From the NCBI GenBank assembly GCA_008360955.1, contig LUCM01002338.1, forward strand, positions 1 to 64,000: a DNA stretch of 64,000 nucleotides. Reading direction: 5' to 3'. The notes under the pieces are model-generated. The model saw only the letters and a list, made by a program, of their open reading frames with translations. It made no database searches and had not been told where the DNA came from. Below, one piece after another: positions 37,370-50,725 of the stretch. The DNA is from Fasciolopsis buskii. Taxonomy: Eukaryota > Platyhelminthes > Trematoda > Plagiorchiida > Fasciolidae. Position 1 is the stretch's first letter; each line of letters begins with the position of its first letter. Made by a program: the position numbers and the translations under genes.

Positions 37370-38150
37370 CTTGCATTAACGTTCTCCGGTTCTGTTTCCC
37401 ACCTATCAGCAGCACTGTCTTTCGGACGGCCGAGAAGCACGTGCCACTTACATGGGTCTTCATTGTGAAGCACAACATAATCTGCACATTCTAAGCTGGG
37501 CAGTTTTTTGTCTAAGCAGATATCTGTCGCGCTGTTCGCACATGCGCATAGAGCGGTCTCCATAATCATATCAACGGTAAAGTTGAAAAGAAAAGATGAA
37601 AAGAGGCAACTCTGACGATCACCACTTCTCATGGGTGAACTCGATTGAACGATCATCGTACGCACGAACACTGCTTTGGCTGTTGAAATCGAGATATTGG
37701 AAAAGTAAAGTGGATATCACTGGGGTAGTTTTTAGTGAAGGGCATCGTTACATAATTACGCGATCGACCGAGTGGAACACCGCTTTCGGATTAGGAAATA
37801 CAGAAATCGCGAGTCCACGGAAGATATGCTGTCCTAAGACTTGTCGCAAAATGAAGATCTGGTCAACACAACTCCGACGGGGATTCTTACACGCACACAC
37901 TTTTCGGGAACACCAGTTAGTCGAGCGATCATAATGCCCGTAAGCAGTTTGGACGTAATGCCTACTAAACCAATTCCCCCCGTGGTTTTCACATGAGGAT
38001 CTATTACCTTTCTTGTAAATCAGCATAATTACTGGCTCACACCAATGCTTGGGAATGTTTTCCCTTGCTCAGACTGATCTTAGGAGTTTTGTCAACTTCT
38101 TTCTTAACATTTCGACTGATCCGCGGGCCAGGAAATTTGATGCGGTGCGT
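37370..38150 (-). mobile_element. LINE reverse-transcriptase fragment (L4), second family
   Basis: Minus-strand frames show LIYKKGNRSSCENHGG and SCVDQIFILRQVLGQHIFRG followed by VFPNPKAVFHSVD (degraded motif A) at 37748-38026. A further frame at 37324-37671 has LFSSFLFNFTVDMIMETALC and LPSLECADYVVL (degraded YADD box). The sequence is closer to the element at 0.7-3.5 kb and the fragment at 7.2-7.8 kb than to the abundant RTE. Both catalytic sites are mutated. Confidence 0.78.
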
Positions 38151-38904
38151 ACTAGCAAACAGCCCTTTATTCAACTCCAGAATAGAAGATTTCAGCGGAT
38201 TCAATTTCACCATCGAGAACTGTTTAGTGGCATGTCGAGGTGATTTACTAAATGTTAAAAGCTATCGATATCAATTTATTGAAGCTACTTGTCACATTGC
38301 ATTTCGGAGCATTTCCTCCTGTAACTGTGCCTCTTATGATAAGCATTCTGTAACGTTTATTGAAAACGGACTTATAGAACGCTCGTTTGAAAATCAATCT
38401 TTGGAAAACTTTGTAATACTCTAAAGCCTTAATTTGTCATGCCGCTTAGCAGACAGGTTTTAGTGGATCTGAGAATAAGGAGTGCAGGTTAAAAATCATG
38501 CACGAAAGACATAAAACCATGCCTAAATAACTACGGGAAATTCTAATATGAGTGCCACCTGAGAGATGATCGTGGTACACATTTCCTGCTGAAATGTTTA
38601 TTGTCATCGAATTTACTAGCCATTTAATCAAAAAAGTACTCACATTTTAGCCCCACTGTACGTGTGATTGGTCATCCTAACATACACAATGTGCATCACT
38701 GCCTGGGAAAACATCATTGCTATTGGTTATCAGCAACACATCAGTGCTTCAGATTTCATTTTTCAACTCATGTTGGTTTTTTTAACTACATCAACAGCTT
38801 ATCAACTAGCCTCTCTTACCATTGATTTAAGTATGCTGTTGATGTCGCACTGCAATAGGCCGCATCTCGGAATGGAAAATCTCGTAGCTTTTCCAGCAGC
38901 TTTT
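38151..38904. other. FUT8: FUT8 intron 2, unassigned stretch
   Basis: No recognised element; frames of 60-120 codons without motif. Confidence 0.4.
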
Positions 38905-41900
38905 TCCATCGAGCCTACAACTTGACGTGGTGTGACTGCTCGCTTGCCTCCATGATCCAACGAGCTATACAGGATGGCTTATCTCAAGCCGAACATCCAA
39001 TCATGCCTGGAAGTCCAATGGGTAGAGGCCTGACGAAGTAGTCTCCTGGTCCTCCAAGTTGGGGGTTGATCTGAGTTAGCAGCTCAGTCGGAATAACGAG
39101 TGGAAGACTAATTGATCCAAGTAGATGGACTCCCACTAAGCTATTCCCCGCTGCCTTGTGATCAGGTTCTTGTCAAAACCAAAGGCTTTGGTTGAGAACC
39201 CTAATGGTTCTTCTGCATAGCGGCTGGACTCCCTAGCAGTACCCGTCCATCAATCCCCATGAGTTACACGCCTACAAATAACTCCATACTGCATCGGTCG
39301 TCGCACAGGATAATCAGGACCGCGCTGCCCATTGCATCGAGCGGGGTGGGAATGGTTGGTGATAAGTATGCTACTGCTCAGAGTTCCCTCTCTTTTATTC
39401 AACCTGTCTCTGCTGTCTCCAATCCAATCTGTTTGCCCCCTTTGCCTACTCGTAGTATCTCCATTGATAACACTCCCGATACTCGCAACGGTTTATTGTC
39501 AGGTAGTGTAGTAGGTGGTTTTCAGTCTGTTAGCCTACACTTTTTCAAACCTCGTCAGCCTCTGAATCTCGGTTCGTTCAATTTGCGCAATTTAATATAG
39601 GCTGGTCAATAGGCGTGTTTAGCTCTGACAGTAGACTCACTTTCGATTGATGTCTGCTGCGTCGGGGAAACACGAATTCAGGATTCGAGTAGAGTAGAGT
39701 AATTCAACTAACTGCGCCAAATGTCTCCTCGTGGTATTTCCTGTACAATTCAAGAGACGAAGCAGCTCAAGCTGTGGGTCAACGTGGTTTAGGAATAGTC
39801 TTGAGTGAGAAGGCTGAAGCATCCCTTTTAGACTGGATCCCAGTTAACAGTCGCTTGTGTGTCGCGAGATTTCAGGTATTAATCGTCGTCTGGAAGGATA
39901 GTAGTGTTAAGCGCAGTTTATTTGTTATCTCGGCATACGCTCCAACAGACTGCATTACTGACATGGAGAAAGACGAGTTTTACGATGACGTCGTCACTTT
40001 TGTTCGGAAGAGCATAGGCTGTGATATTGTAGTAGCAGCAAGTGATTTTCATGTACACGTTAGAAAACCGAGTGCATCGGAATCCTGTTTAACTGGGCGC
40101 TGTGCCTGACTGCTCAGTGAACGGATAACGGGGAAAGACTTCTCCAGTTTTGTGCAGACGATTGTTTATTCCTGTTTAGTACGATATTTCGAAATAGTTC
40201 GCGTCGCACAGCGACATGGCGCTGTAACTCGACAGCTGGTCTTAGTCAGATTGACCATATTGCAGTAAGCTAACGTTGGCGCGGTTCTGTCCAGAACTGT
40301 AGATCGTACTGGACCATGTACGTTGAATCGGACAATGCGTTAATTTTGATGGGATTTTTGCTTCAGCTTAACCCTATTGGCCATCGAACATCTGTCTGAT
40401 ACGGCTGTTCGCAACAGCTTTGAGGTGAAACTGATCGAGAAACTAAGAACTCCGACGATGAGCAATGTAGACGAGCAATGGGATCGAATCAAGCAGGCTT
40501 TCTATTTGGCAGCAGATCTCGCCTGTGGTCCTAGGTATAGCGTTCCTCAAAGACAGCGGATCTCGCAATGGTAGCAGGGTCTAATAGAGCAAAATCGTCA
40601 GCTCCCTAACTGAAAAGAAGTGAGTAAGATGCGTGGACATTTGCGGCGTCAGTTGGCGATAAGCCTTGAGAATGACCGTGAAAACTGATGAGTTAAAGTA
40701 ACTGAAGCGGTGAAAATAGCAGCCGCTTCATCAGGTGACAGCCAAAGACTGTTTAGGCTTATACGCGACAGCGGTGGGCGGCGAACTTCGGTTAGCGAAG
40801 CTGTGTGCGATAGAAATGGAGAGCTCATCCATCGTGGACATTAAAGGCTGGACCGTTAGGCGGAACACTTCATTGATCAATTTAGCTGGCCCTTCGTTAA
40901 CGCACTTAGTCCGACGTCTGGAGCTGTAAATCTCTGGGTGTTACTTGATGACCTAACAAAATTGGTAGTGGAGTCGAATATTCGGCTTCTGAAGAGGGTA
41001 AAAGCAGCTGGTCCCGACGACCTTCTCTCAGTTTTTTTCAAATTGTGTGGGTAAGCTCTGACGAAATCATTTACCACCTTGCTTCATGATATTTGGGACA
41101 AGGAGCGCATTCCGCTATCGTGCGGTGAGCCACTGATTGTATCCTTCTTCAAGAAGGGCACACGGAGTGGCTATAGCAATCATCGTGGAATTAGTTTAAT
41201 TCCGATAGTTACCAAGGTGTTGACTTTGATAATGCTGCGCCGTTTGAGACCGGTTGGCGGGACTAATATCCTCGAACAGCAGGCCGGATTTCGTCCAGGT
41301 CGAGATTGCATCGATCAGATATTTACCCCTCGTCAAATACTCGAAAGGCGTCATCGGACAACCTAGAAGGTGCGTTCGACTCAGTGGATCGACCTGCACT
41401 GCTTAGTGTTCCTCACTAGGTGGGTATGCCAACGAAGTTCGTAAACCTGTTGCGAGCATTGTACTCGCATACCTACGGTCGTGTGAGGGTGTACGGTGAT
41501 CTATCAAGTTCATTCGAAACGACTAGTGGCGTTCAACAAGGATAGCCCATCCCTCCATTCTTGTCCGACTTCGCCATGGACGAGGTGATGCAAGAAGCTT
41601 TAGGAGGTCTTCAGAATGTATAAATCGAACTAGGAAGTGGAGGGAAGCTATGTGACCTAGATTATGCAGATGATGTTGTATGCCTGTTCGAGTTCGCGGA
41701 CCATGCACAATGCGCACTAGATAGACTGTCGACATTGGTTGCACGATTTGGCAGGTGCTTTGTACCTTCAAAGTGCAAAGTGCTGTGACAGGACTAGACT
41801 GCAGCAGTACCCAAATTGGTGCTGAGCGGAGAGGAACTAACGATTTTGGACCGTTTCATTTACCTTAGCATTTGCATGTCGAAGGATGGTAGCCCGGCGG

Positions 41901-42220
41901 TAGAGGCAAACACGCGTATATCGAAGGCTCGAGTGGCTTGCGCTGGACGGAAGCACTTGTGGCGTCGACCTGATACTTCGCTGAAGTTGAAAGGTTGTGT
42001 ATACTGTGCCGCAGTGCGCTCACTTCTGTTGTATGGTTGTAAGACATGAAGTATGCTTGTGGGAGATGTTCTTATCTTTTCCAACTTATGTAGCTCCACT
42101 CTCTGTTCTCGTTAGATGTTCATTCTTTTTACAGAAATGAGTAATTGTGGTAAAAAGACAGAGTTTTGTAAGGCTTGGCTTGGTGTTTGCCGCTGTACGA
42201 TAATGATGATGGTGATGTTG
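38905..42220 (+). mobile_element. RTE-type LINE, nearly full-length, defective (R13)
   Basis: This is the most complete sense copy: 5' end and leader (38905-39258), ATG at 39259 (MSYTPTNNSILHRS), endonuclease (39630-40270), linker (40370-40970), reverse transcriptase (40970-41720), C-terminal region (41800-42050), 3' UTR and a GATGATGGTGATG tail near 42215. The endonuclease site reads SDFHVHVRK where active copies have GDFNAQVGK. The catalytic box LDYADDVVCLFEFADHA is present near 41655-41705, but stops lie on both sides. The 3' part jumps at 42071 from the C-terminal coding region directly into the 3' UTR, an internal deletion of roughly 500-600 bp. The 5' 750 bp match the inverted piece at 23.6-24.3 kb, and 41306-42071 match 45490-46255 in inverted orientation. 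Confidence 0.92.
39165..39200 (+). other. Conserved hairpin in the RTE leader
   Basis: A 36-nt segment with two nested stems: GGTTCT pairs with AGAACC on the outside, and AACCAAA with TTTGGTT inside around a GGC loop. The same segment with both stems intact occurs at 13998-14033 (+), 24029-24064 (-) and 63762-63797 (-). It lies about 60 nt upstream of the ATG of the first open frame. In the R3/R6 lineage (7908-7943 and 21518-21553) one inner pair is lost and one outer pair becomes G-U. Confidence 0.6.
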
Positions 42221-44852
42221 ATTCCCATCTTTTTCGCTAGTTTTGAATCCCTGTTCATCCAAACGTTTTGGCTATGAGTTCCTTATTTCTCGTTCTTCCC
42301 ATCTATTTCGTTCATGTTTAGTTAACACACTAACACTTCCCAGAGTAGTTTCGAAATATTTGAATAAATATTGGTAAATTTCACTTGTATGAAGAAATTA
42401 CGAGAATTGCCATTTCAAAATGTTTGTTAGGTGCTCCAAGATGAAATAAAGTGCTATCTCCTGTTTTATCCACCAATTTCTTCCCCACTTTGCTTTACTG
42501 TCGTTCTGATATCTCTGCACCTTTGCATCTTGATTTATAAGTTCTTCACGGGCGCCTGTCAGCTCTCAGTCGTGTGCCTTTCATACTATTTAACAGTTTG
42601 TTTGTGTGCGTAAAATTCTTGCACACAAGGTACTTCCAGATCCTGCACATTGCGAGCACGATATTCTATCGAGCTGTTGCTCTGGTTTTTTCACACATTC
42701 CGTTTTTTGGTTCCATACTCTCCCGAATCAGTAGCCATGGGAATTCCATCGTCTCTCGTTTAGGACATGCCCTGAAGGATAGAGATCGTGCCTCAGCCGA
42801 CTTTCTCACCGACTTATTATTGCTGATCAAGTTATTCGTCTAACAAGTTTTGCTTCCTTTTTTCAATGGGGCTAAATGTTTGTGCACAAAAGTTCATGCA
42901 ATTCACAGTCCAACGAAAAGCAAAATACGCAAGCACATACACGCTTTATTCCTGTCAGACGCACCTTCCAAACAGTTTTCTCAATACGGGTGCTTTGCGC
43001 TCAGGTGTTCACTTTACATTACAGGCTGCTCCTAAAAGCAAATCTGCCCGATCTTCACTTCAGACTGAACACGCTCTCTAGCTTACGGCCTGATATTACC
43101 CACCAGCCAACAAATTGGTTAAATCTGAACAGCCTACATCTGTACCTGATCGTCGGTCAGCGAACTGACTAAGTGTTACTCTATCGGTAAGGTTAATTTT
43201 CTGGGGGTGAAAATTACTAAGCACACTCTATTCCGAGACGTGACAGCCATTTTTTTATTTCGTTTGTCCGAAGGACGTAATAAAATTGAACAGCGCCAAC
43301 AATGTTGCATTGTTTTGCTATCATTGATGCAATCATACTGTCAGTTGGAATTCACTGGTCCATCCTACTAGGTCACATTGTCTTTAATTTTTAGATGTTT
43401 GTTTCTCTTCGCCGTATGCAGGTTTCGTGATCAACGTGTGTTGTGTAGAACCCAGACGTTTTAATACACAATACTGATTAGTGAGTTAGGAATCTCAATG
43501 AAGCTTATGCGCTGCGGTTTGTTGAGTCACTCACTTCTGAAGAGTGCTATTCACTAATCCAAGTAGCACACAGACCCATTAACCCTGTCATTTAGTGTAA
43601 TTTCCAAATACCTTGATCAGAAATGAATCAGGTTCAGTGATTCGAAGATCCTTGCCATTCCTCAACACTATCATTTCTCTCGTTAATTCGGAATTATGTA
43701 AACATTATTCGGAATTCAGTAGGAATATGCCTCTTTTTCATAAGACCTCGCAATAGCGTAATTGGACACTAATTGCGGAGCGGTACACCTAATCATACAC
43801 ACTTAAAGATGTGCTCATTTAAGATGGGTCATGTTTCAGACCCAGGCAACTGAGATCTCAGTGAACCAGTTGGATGACATTTCCGAATATTTTTGACATA
43901 ATTCCGAAATAACGTGAGAACTGGAGTGATGGCCTTAGTTTACTACACAGCATTCATTTACCATACAATCTAAACAGACTAGTTTTTGTCTGCATGTGCT
44001 CTTTTGCTTTTCAAGTGCTCATTGTCGTATTTTTTCACGGAAACTTTCTTCACACCATAATGAAAGAAAGAACTCGGGCATGAATAGCGTACGTGAGTTC
44101 CTTTGTTACTCAAATTTGGTGGAAAAGATAGAATCACTTGTCTAAACTTTAGCGTTTCCTAACAATTTCTACACTACTAGAACATTGATTGGGGATCTCA
44201 GTGGATGGATTGCTGTCTTAAAAAAACAACTCTAAAATTAGTTAGACGCTGGCCGTCTAGGTCTTTATTTTTTTCTTCAACTGTTTCCCTGCTTTTTTCA
44301 TCCCGGTCCACTGAATCCCGGTGGTTCTTTAGCTTTGGGTTGATCAAACTTCCCAAATCCACCGAGTTAATCAGATCTCCCAGTTTAGACAACATTGCAT
44401 CCATTTTGTTGTAGCGCGGTATCTGTTTGCTTCGTAAGCTAATGACATCAGTACCACTCCGTTCACCCGCAACTAGTTGAAGGTTATGTGCTCAAACCTG
44501 TCCAGAGCAAAACGACTAATCCAATGATGTCCTTTGTTGACTTCATTGCAGACTCGCTCATTGATTCACGTAAATCAGATTGCCTAATAAAAATTATCGA
44601 TCAATACACGCAGCCAATGGTTGAATGACTATTGTCGGAACGCAGCTAAATACAATGAAAGTGGTCACGAAAATGCACAGATATTTCTCAAGGAGTATGA
44701 TTTTTTCTGCCTTCGTTTGTTAATATTCTGAACTGGTAATTGAACGGAGTCCCGTTGGATTATCCTTGTCAAATCGTCTAGTGACATTTTCTTGGTTTTG
44801 CCAGTGCCTGAACAGTGCAGTCCCGAAGAAGTCGATAACAATGGTCCACATA
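42221..44852. other. FUT8: FUT8 intron 2, spacer between inverted RTE copies
   Basis: No recognised repeat or gene. Overlapping frames at 42850-43172 and 44198-44414 show no motif. It forms the interior of the inverted repeat made by the RTE copies on both sides. Confidence 0.4.
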
Positions 44853-46995
44853 TCGTCATCGTGATCACCATCGTTCAGCGTTAAACTGCAAGGCAAACCT
44901 CAATGACCACTGCCTTTTCCCCAAGACCACATATGTCTGTAAAAAGAGTGAGTATCCCAAGGGAACAGGGGGTGGACCTACACAGGTGGAAGAAGATAAG
45001 AGGCTGCTGTATCCAACAAACGGAACACAGTTTAACTGTACAAACATATTTATTGATCGTTATGATTCGACAGAAGATGACAACACGACCGCCACTGTTT
45101 ACGTTTCATTGGCATATCCCTCAGTGTCTTCACTCAGCTAGTTGACGAGTCTTTCGGACCCCAACCCCGAAGACTGGGGACACCTACTTTACCTAACTTC
45201 GCTGGACATTTTCTCATCCCGCGTTGCCACGTCATCCGCTGGCCTCCACATGGCTTCTTCCATTCCTTAGGAGGAACACAAAATAGGGCACGATATGGTG
45301 GACGAGTGTTCAACATACACAACACGTGACCTAACCAGCGTAGTTTACTAAATTTCACATGCTGAGATAAGGTTTTCTTAGAAGCAGCAACTGGCATTAG
45401 ATTCCTGACCTCAACGTCACCCATCCGGTCACTCCATCGAATTTTAGCCATACTACGTGAACATCGTTGGTCGAAAACCTCTAACCGATGAACATCTCTC
45501 ACAAGCATACTTCATGTCTTACAACCATACAACCGAAGTGAGCGCACTGCGGCACAGTATACACAACCTTTCAACTTCAGCGAAGTATCAGGTCGACGCC
45601 ACAAGTGCTTCCGTCCAGCGCAAGCCACTCGAGCCTTCGATATACGCGTGTTTGCCTCTACCGCCGGGCTACCATCCTTCGACATGCAAATGCTAAGGTA
45701 AATGAAACGGTCCAAAATCGTTAGTTCCTCTCCGCTCAGCACCAATTTGGGTACTGCTGCAGTCTAGTCCTGTCACAGCACTTTGCACTTTGAAGGTACA
45801 AAGCACCTGCCAAATCGTGCAACCAATGTCGACAGTCTATCTAGTGCGCATTGTGCATGGTCCGCGAACTCGAACAGGCATACAACATCATCTGCATAAT
45901 CTAGGTCACATAGCTTCCCTCCACTTCCTAGTTCGATTTATACATTCTGAAGACCTCCTAAAGCTTCTTGCATCACCTCGTCCATGGCGAAGTCGGACAA
46001 GAATGGAGGGATGGGCTATCCTTGTTGAACGCCACTAGTCGTTTCGAATGAACTTGATAGATCACCGTACACCCTCACACGACCGTAGGTATGCGAGTAC
46101 AATGCTCGCAACAGGTTTACGAACTTCGTTGGCATACCCACCTAGTGAGGAACACTAAGCAGTGCAGGTCGATCCACTGAGTCGAACGCACCTTCTAGGT
46201 TGTCCGATGACGCCTTTCGAGTATTTGACGAGGGGTAAATATCTGATCGATGCAACCTCGACCTGGACGAAATTCGGCCTGCTGTTCGGGGATATTACCG
46301 TCGTGGTTCGGTTTCATACGACGCAGGATTATCGAAGCTAACACTTTAGTAAACTAATCTCACGATGATTGCTATAGCCACTCCGTGTGCCCTTCTTGAG
46401 GTTGGGTACATTTGGTGATTCTATCTACGATAGCGGGATACGCTGTTTGTTCAAAATATCACGAATCAAAGAGGTGGTTGTGTTCATCAGGGTTACTCCA
46501 CCCAATTTGAAAAGAACTGTTGGAAATTCGTATTTACCGGTTGCTTTTCCGTTCTTTAGAAGTAGAATATCCGACTGCACTTCCAATTCCGTAGGGAGGT
46601 CGACAATCACCTCCCAAGGTTTTGCAGCTGCAGATGTCGGCCTACATCGGTTAGCGTGCAGCCAGCTAAGCTGTTGCATGGAGTGTTCCGTCTAACGGTC
46701 CAGCCTTTACTGTATACCATGGATGGGCTCTCCATTTGTATCCCATACGACTTCACAAGCCGAAGTTCGCCGCCCTCCGCTGTCGCATATAAGCTTAGTT
46801 CCGGCTGTTACCTATAACCCACCAGTTTTCGCGGTTTTTCTTAAGGATTATCATCTACTAACACTGCAACTGTCGGCATATCTTATTCACTTCCTTTCAG
46901 TTAGGGAGCTGGCGATTTTGCTCTATTGGACCCTGCTACCCTTGCGAGATCCAGTATCTTTGATGACTGGTAGTTTTAGGTCCACACTTCTCTAT
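44853..46995 (-). mobile_element. RTE-type LINE, antisense, 5'-truncated (R14)
   Basis: From the left the antisense tail and 3' UTR (44853-45060) are followed by an open C-terminal frame (45508-45134: HRLEVFDQRCSRSMAKIRWS through WKKPCGGQRMTWQRGMRK). Next comes the block 45490-46255, almost identical to inverted 41306-42071. Then a more diverged reverse-transcriptase start and linker (46425-46679: LLLKNGKATGKYEFPTVLFK, NKQRIPLS) extend to about 46995. The change in divergence at about 46256 is abrupt. It is not coding-competent. Confidence 0.87.
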
Positions 46996-49900
46996 TTTTT
47001 CTAGTATTTTCGGTACCTTTTGTCACGGTGCATTTTTCCCACTGCTAAACCTCGGCTAAAAGACACCGTTACCGTACCATCCACAATACTTCCATGGATG
47101 AATTATGTCACACTAGGAATCGTTCTTCACTGGTCTGTTTTTGAAATCTTGATGGTTCGGTCATGTACTCTGCTTGTAGATTCAGCTGGTGAAACTGTCC
47201 AGTACCACCTAGCTTGTCATTACCACAGTTTCCGCATTTTATGTCTCATTATCGGTTTCTGAAACTCGATCTCCTGAGAATGTATTGAGTATAAATAGAT
47301 TACGATATTTACGTCATATGTTGTCCACACCGACAAACAGACTAATTCGGTTTATGCTGGTTTCCAAATCAATGGTTGCAGAATGTTTCGAGGTGGTTAG
47401 TCATTTGTGACATGGTTAAAAGATGACGACTCTAGCTGCGTGGTTCCCCATGTTTTTTCGCTCCTGGTCGTTGATTATTAGCCTCAGATTGTTTTTATCG
47501 GCCTTTGCGCGGAAGCAGAATAAACTCTTTGACGTAGAGCATATCCTAATTGGGTACATCACGTGCATGATCCAGTATATTGTGGTTTGATTCTGTCGAT
47601 GGATGTCATTTTGCCGAATTGCGTGTTCAGTCCATGTGTGCAGATCATGACTTCTAAATACAGCTGCGAGACTATCACATCGTGGGGGTTTGTTACTGAG
47701 CAGAGGCTAGCAAACGATCTGCGGAAGTTGCTAAATGACGGAAAGACCCGTAGATAGTATTAGAAGTTAAGGTTTTGGTTCGGGATATTCTTACACCGGA
47801 TGATTGAAATCATTAGGGAGTGTAGCCAGGTGACACAACCAGTGGTGTTGTTGAACTCTTCTGCGTGAATTCTTACTGATTATCTTTTGCTTGTTTCTTT
47901 ACCATTCTTTCGTCCGCTTCCATTTTAATTAGGTGATTCGAGGTAGGTACTAAAGCTAGAGCGTATTGGTTGCGGGACTTTGGTGGCAGCAAGAACGAAA
48001 ATGACTTGAAACGAACTACACTCGGTTCCGTAGTATGATATTTTCTATCAACAGTGGAAACTTTTTCGATTTATAATGGTGTCTTGTTCACCAGTTTACC
48101 AAATTGGTCCCCGTATGTACATGTGTGTGTACGTACACGTTCAGAACTCGCATTTGCATTTCGCATTCCCGTGTTTTACACGTAAGTGACTCTATATAAC
48201 TAGGACACCCGCGTTGTGTACAAATGGATGTACTTTGTTGTGTTTGACGAAGCATATTTTGCATAATTCTTCCGTTTCGCAGACTTAATATGTCAGTCTT
48301 TGACGACCACTCTGTGCTGCACGAGCATGTGCCTGAATGAACCGGCCCGCAAAGTATTGCTACCTCATCAAGTTGTGGCCAAGGGACTTACGGAAAGAGA
48401 AATAGTTGAAAAGAAAAGCATTCGATTAGCCGGTTGCGTCTTTTAGAACAACAGATACGTCTTTGTGTGTTTGGAAATACAGACTACGAATACATCTGCC
48501 CTATTACCGATGTGCGCGAATAGACTCTTTCATTCGATTCTTATTCTGGATGGCCATATGTATTTTAATTTTTTTTACTTGAGATCTACAATGCAATGAA
48601 AATGAGGACTTCCTTCTCCTGTGTTCATAATCAGATTGAAGATTATGCAAGTCTGTTTTCATGGCTCTATGATTGAAATTAGTCGTTAGGTCATGAAATG
48701 CATCTTTTACGGCACAAAATGCCCCTTAGATTCAAGCTTCCTTTCGTTTACCATGGTCTGAGCTTTAAGCAAGCGCATACAATTCCGCAAAAGGAGCTGT
48801 GTATTTCATTATTGAACTTCGAAAGATTTAGCTTAAGCAACCGACTTTTGGAGTTTCAATTAACGTCATGGGAAAAGTAATAATAGCAATTTCCGTTCGT
48901 ATTATTATTTTTGCTTATGCAATATTTCATGAAGGATTCCATTACTAAATATGGGTTATCGAAAGTGAAGTGCTCGGTTTTGGCAAGATTCTAATCCTGG
49001 TGTTTGGAAAAAGTAAAAAATCATGGAAAGTAGCCGGTCTGGTCACTTTTCACTTAAATTCGACCTCTTCCGGCTTTCTTTATGACATGCTTGAAACATG
49101 AGTGCAGTTAAAGGGCATGTTCCATAGCTATTAGGGGCCACTGCACGCGGAGGGGGACTGACAACCTTGGAATGGCATAGAATAACGTAAGATCACACTA
49201 AGTGTGGTAACGAGCCGGATGACAGCGAGTTGCCGTCTACCGCCAAATTAAATTGAACACATGCATTTGTTCTGCCGTAGTCCCGGTCGACCATATTTGT
49301 TGGAAGTGAAATCATTAGTTTTCTCCACAGCAGTTGATTCCTTAAGGCTAAAGGAAAACGACACGGACTACGTATTCCAGAATGGTTGGTGTCCTGAATT
49401 CACTTTGGAAACCTGTTTGCTCCTAGTATCAATTTCGCGCGTGGAGAACGTCATGCATGTGGTTGAATTGCTTTTTGGTCGCTTTTGAATGTTCTTCGGA
49501 TGTTGTTTAACAAATGAATGATAAGTCTTACATTGTGCGAGACTTTTTCTCCCCCTGTAATCTACGTGTGGGACGTTTTTCCCTGCACGGGAAGCCTAAG
49601 CCAAATTGAGGTCTTCCACATGAAATATTTCGGGCTCGTTCCAATCTTCCCTAACGTTTTCTGCGGTAGACGCGGTTAACTAACTGTATTCGTATTCCTG
49701 CGATTTTCATCCTCTTGGCATTCCATGGTGAAATCAGTTGTGAATGAATACGAAACATGATTGTTTACATGCGTTGCGATGACTGCTAGCTTTCGAGGGA
49801 GTATTCGTTCGTTTTTGATTGTGACTTTTCTTCTTTAAAATGAACAGTCCGATCGATCTGTCTTGCCACGCGAGCCACCCGGTGCAGGTTTGGCACGGCA

Positions 49901-50725
49901 GTACATGTTCCATACGCGTTTGCGTAACACGCCTAAGGGTTCTCTATATGAATGTAATCTATGGTTTTATTAATCCTTTGTACCTGATGTTGTAATGCCG
50001 CGAGTCCTGACTCATTCATCCTCACGATATGACATTGATTTTGCGCGAAGTGAGCATGGGTCGTACTTGACAGGCCATTGGATAATGAAACTCCATTGAC
50101 AAACATGAAAACAAACCATAAAAGTCCCAGATATGTAAAAATTGACCACAGGTGGATTATTGGGTTTCCTGATCACCGGTATATTTATAGCGAGCAAGTT
50201 GCTTTTGGTCATTGCGAATTTGGGATGAAAATGTAATGAATTCCAAGACATTTCTTGTCGGCGATGGTCGATTAGACGGTCAGATTATTTATGGATGCCA
50301 ATGAACTTCCCACTGTTGGGCCGTCAAGTCTGAACGGACGTCGCGTGCAGTTTTCCGAAATTATCCATGACTACTCAATTAGCGGAGCCGCACAATAGTT
50401 TCGACTCCTTATATACTACCGTCAGTGAAAACAAGCTGACCGACTGAGTTTTGATTGTTCTTCCACAAAACTCATCATGTGGCCAGTTTCTCATGCACTA
50501 GACTCTCAGTAATCCATCTAACTGAGCACTCGATCAAAATTTTCATTTGTGCTCCTATTCGCTTATCACTTGGATCATTCCTAGTGAATTTGGTGTTCCC
50601 CTTTCATCTGTTCGATTGACATGCTTTTCCTATATCATAAAAGCAATTAAATTGTCCCAGTCTGTGTGTACGACTTGCTGATCGCTTGACTGTCCCTCAT
50701 GTGCTCACCGTCTCACAACTTGCAG
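46996..50725. other. FUT8: FUT8 intron 2, distal stretch
   Basis: No recognised repeat family or gene over about 3.7 kb. A short GTGTGTGTACGTACAC low-complexity run lies at about 48120-48140. The right end is the acceptor of exon 3, with a pyrimidine-rich tract ending in CAACTTGCAG. Confidence 0.45.

Noticed and set aside
39070..39110. tRNA gene in the RTE leader
   Set aside because: Only an A-box-like string is present; no cloverleaf, anticodon arm or acceptor stem can be drawn.
44198..44404. Minus-strand 68-codon frame rich in charged residues (MDAMLSKLGDLINSVD)
   Set aside because: Composition looks protein-like, but the opposite strand is open too and nothing around it supports a gene or a known retroelement domain.
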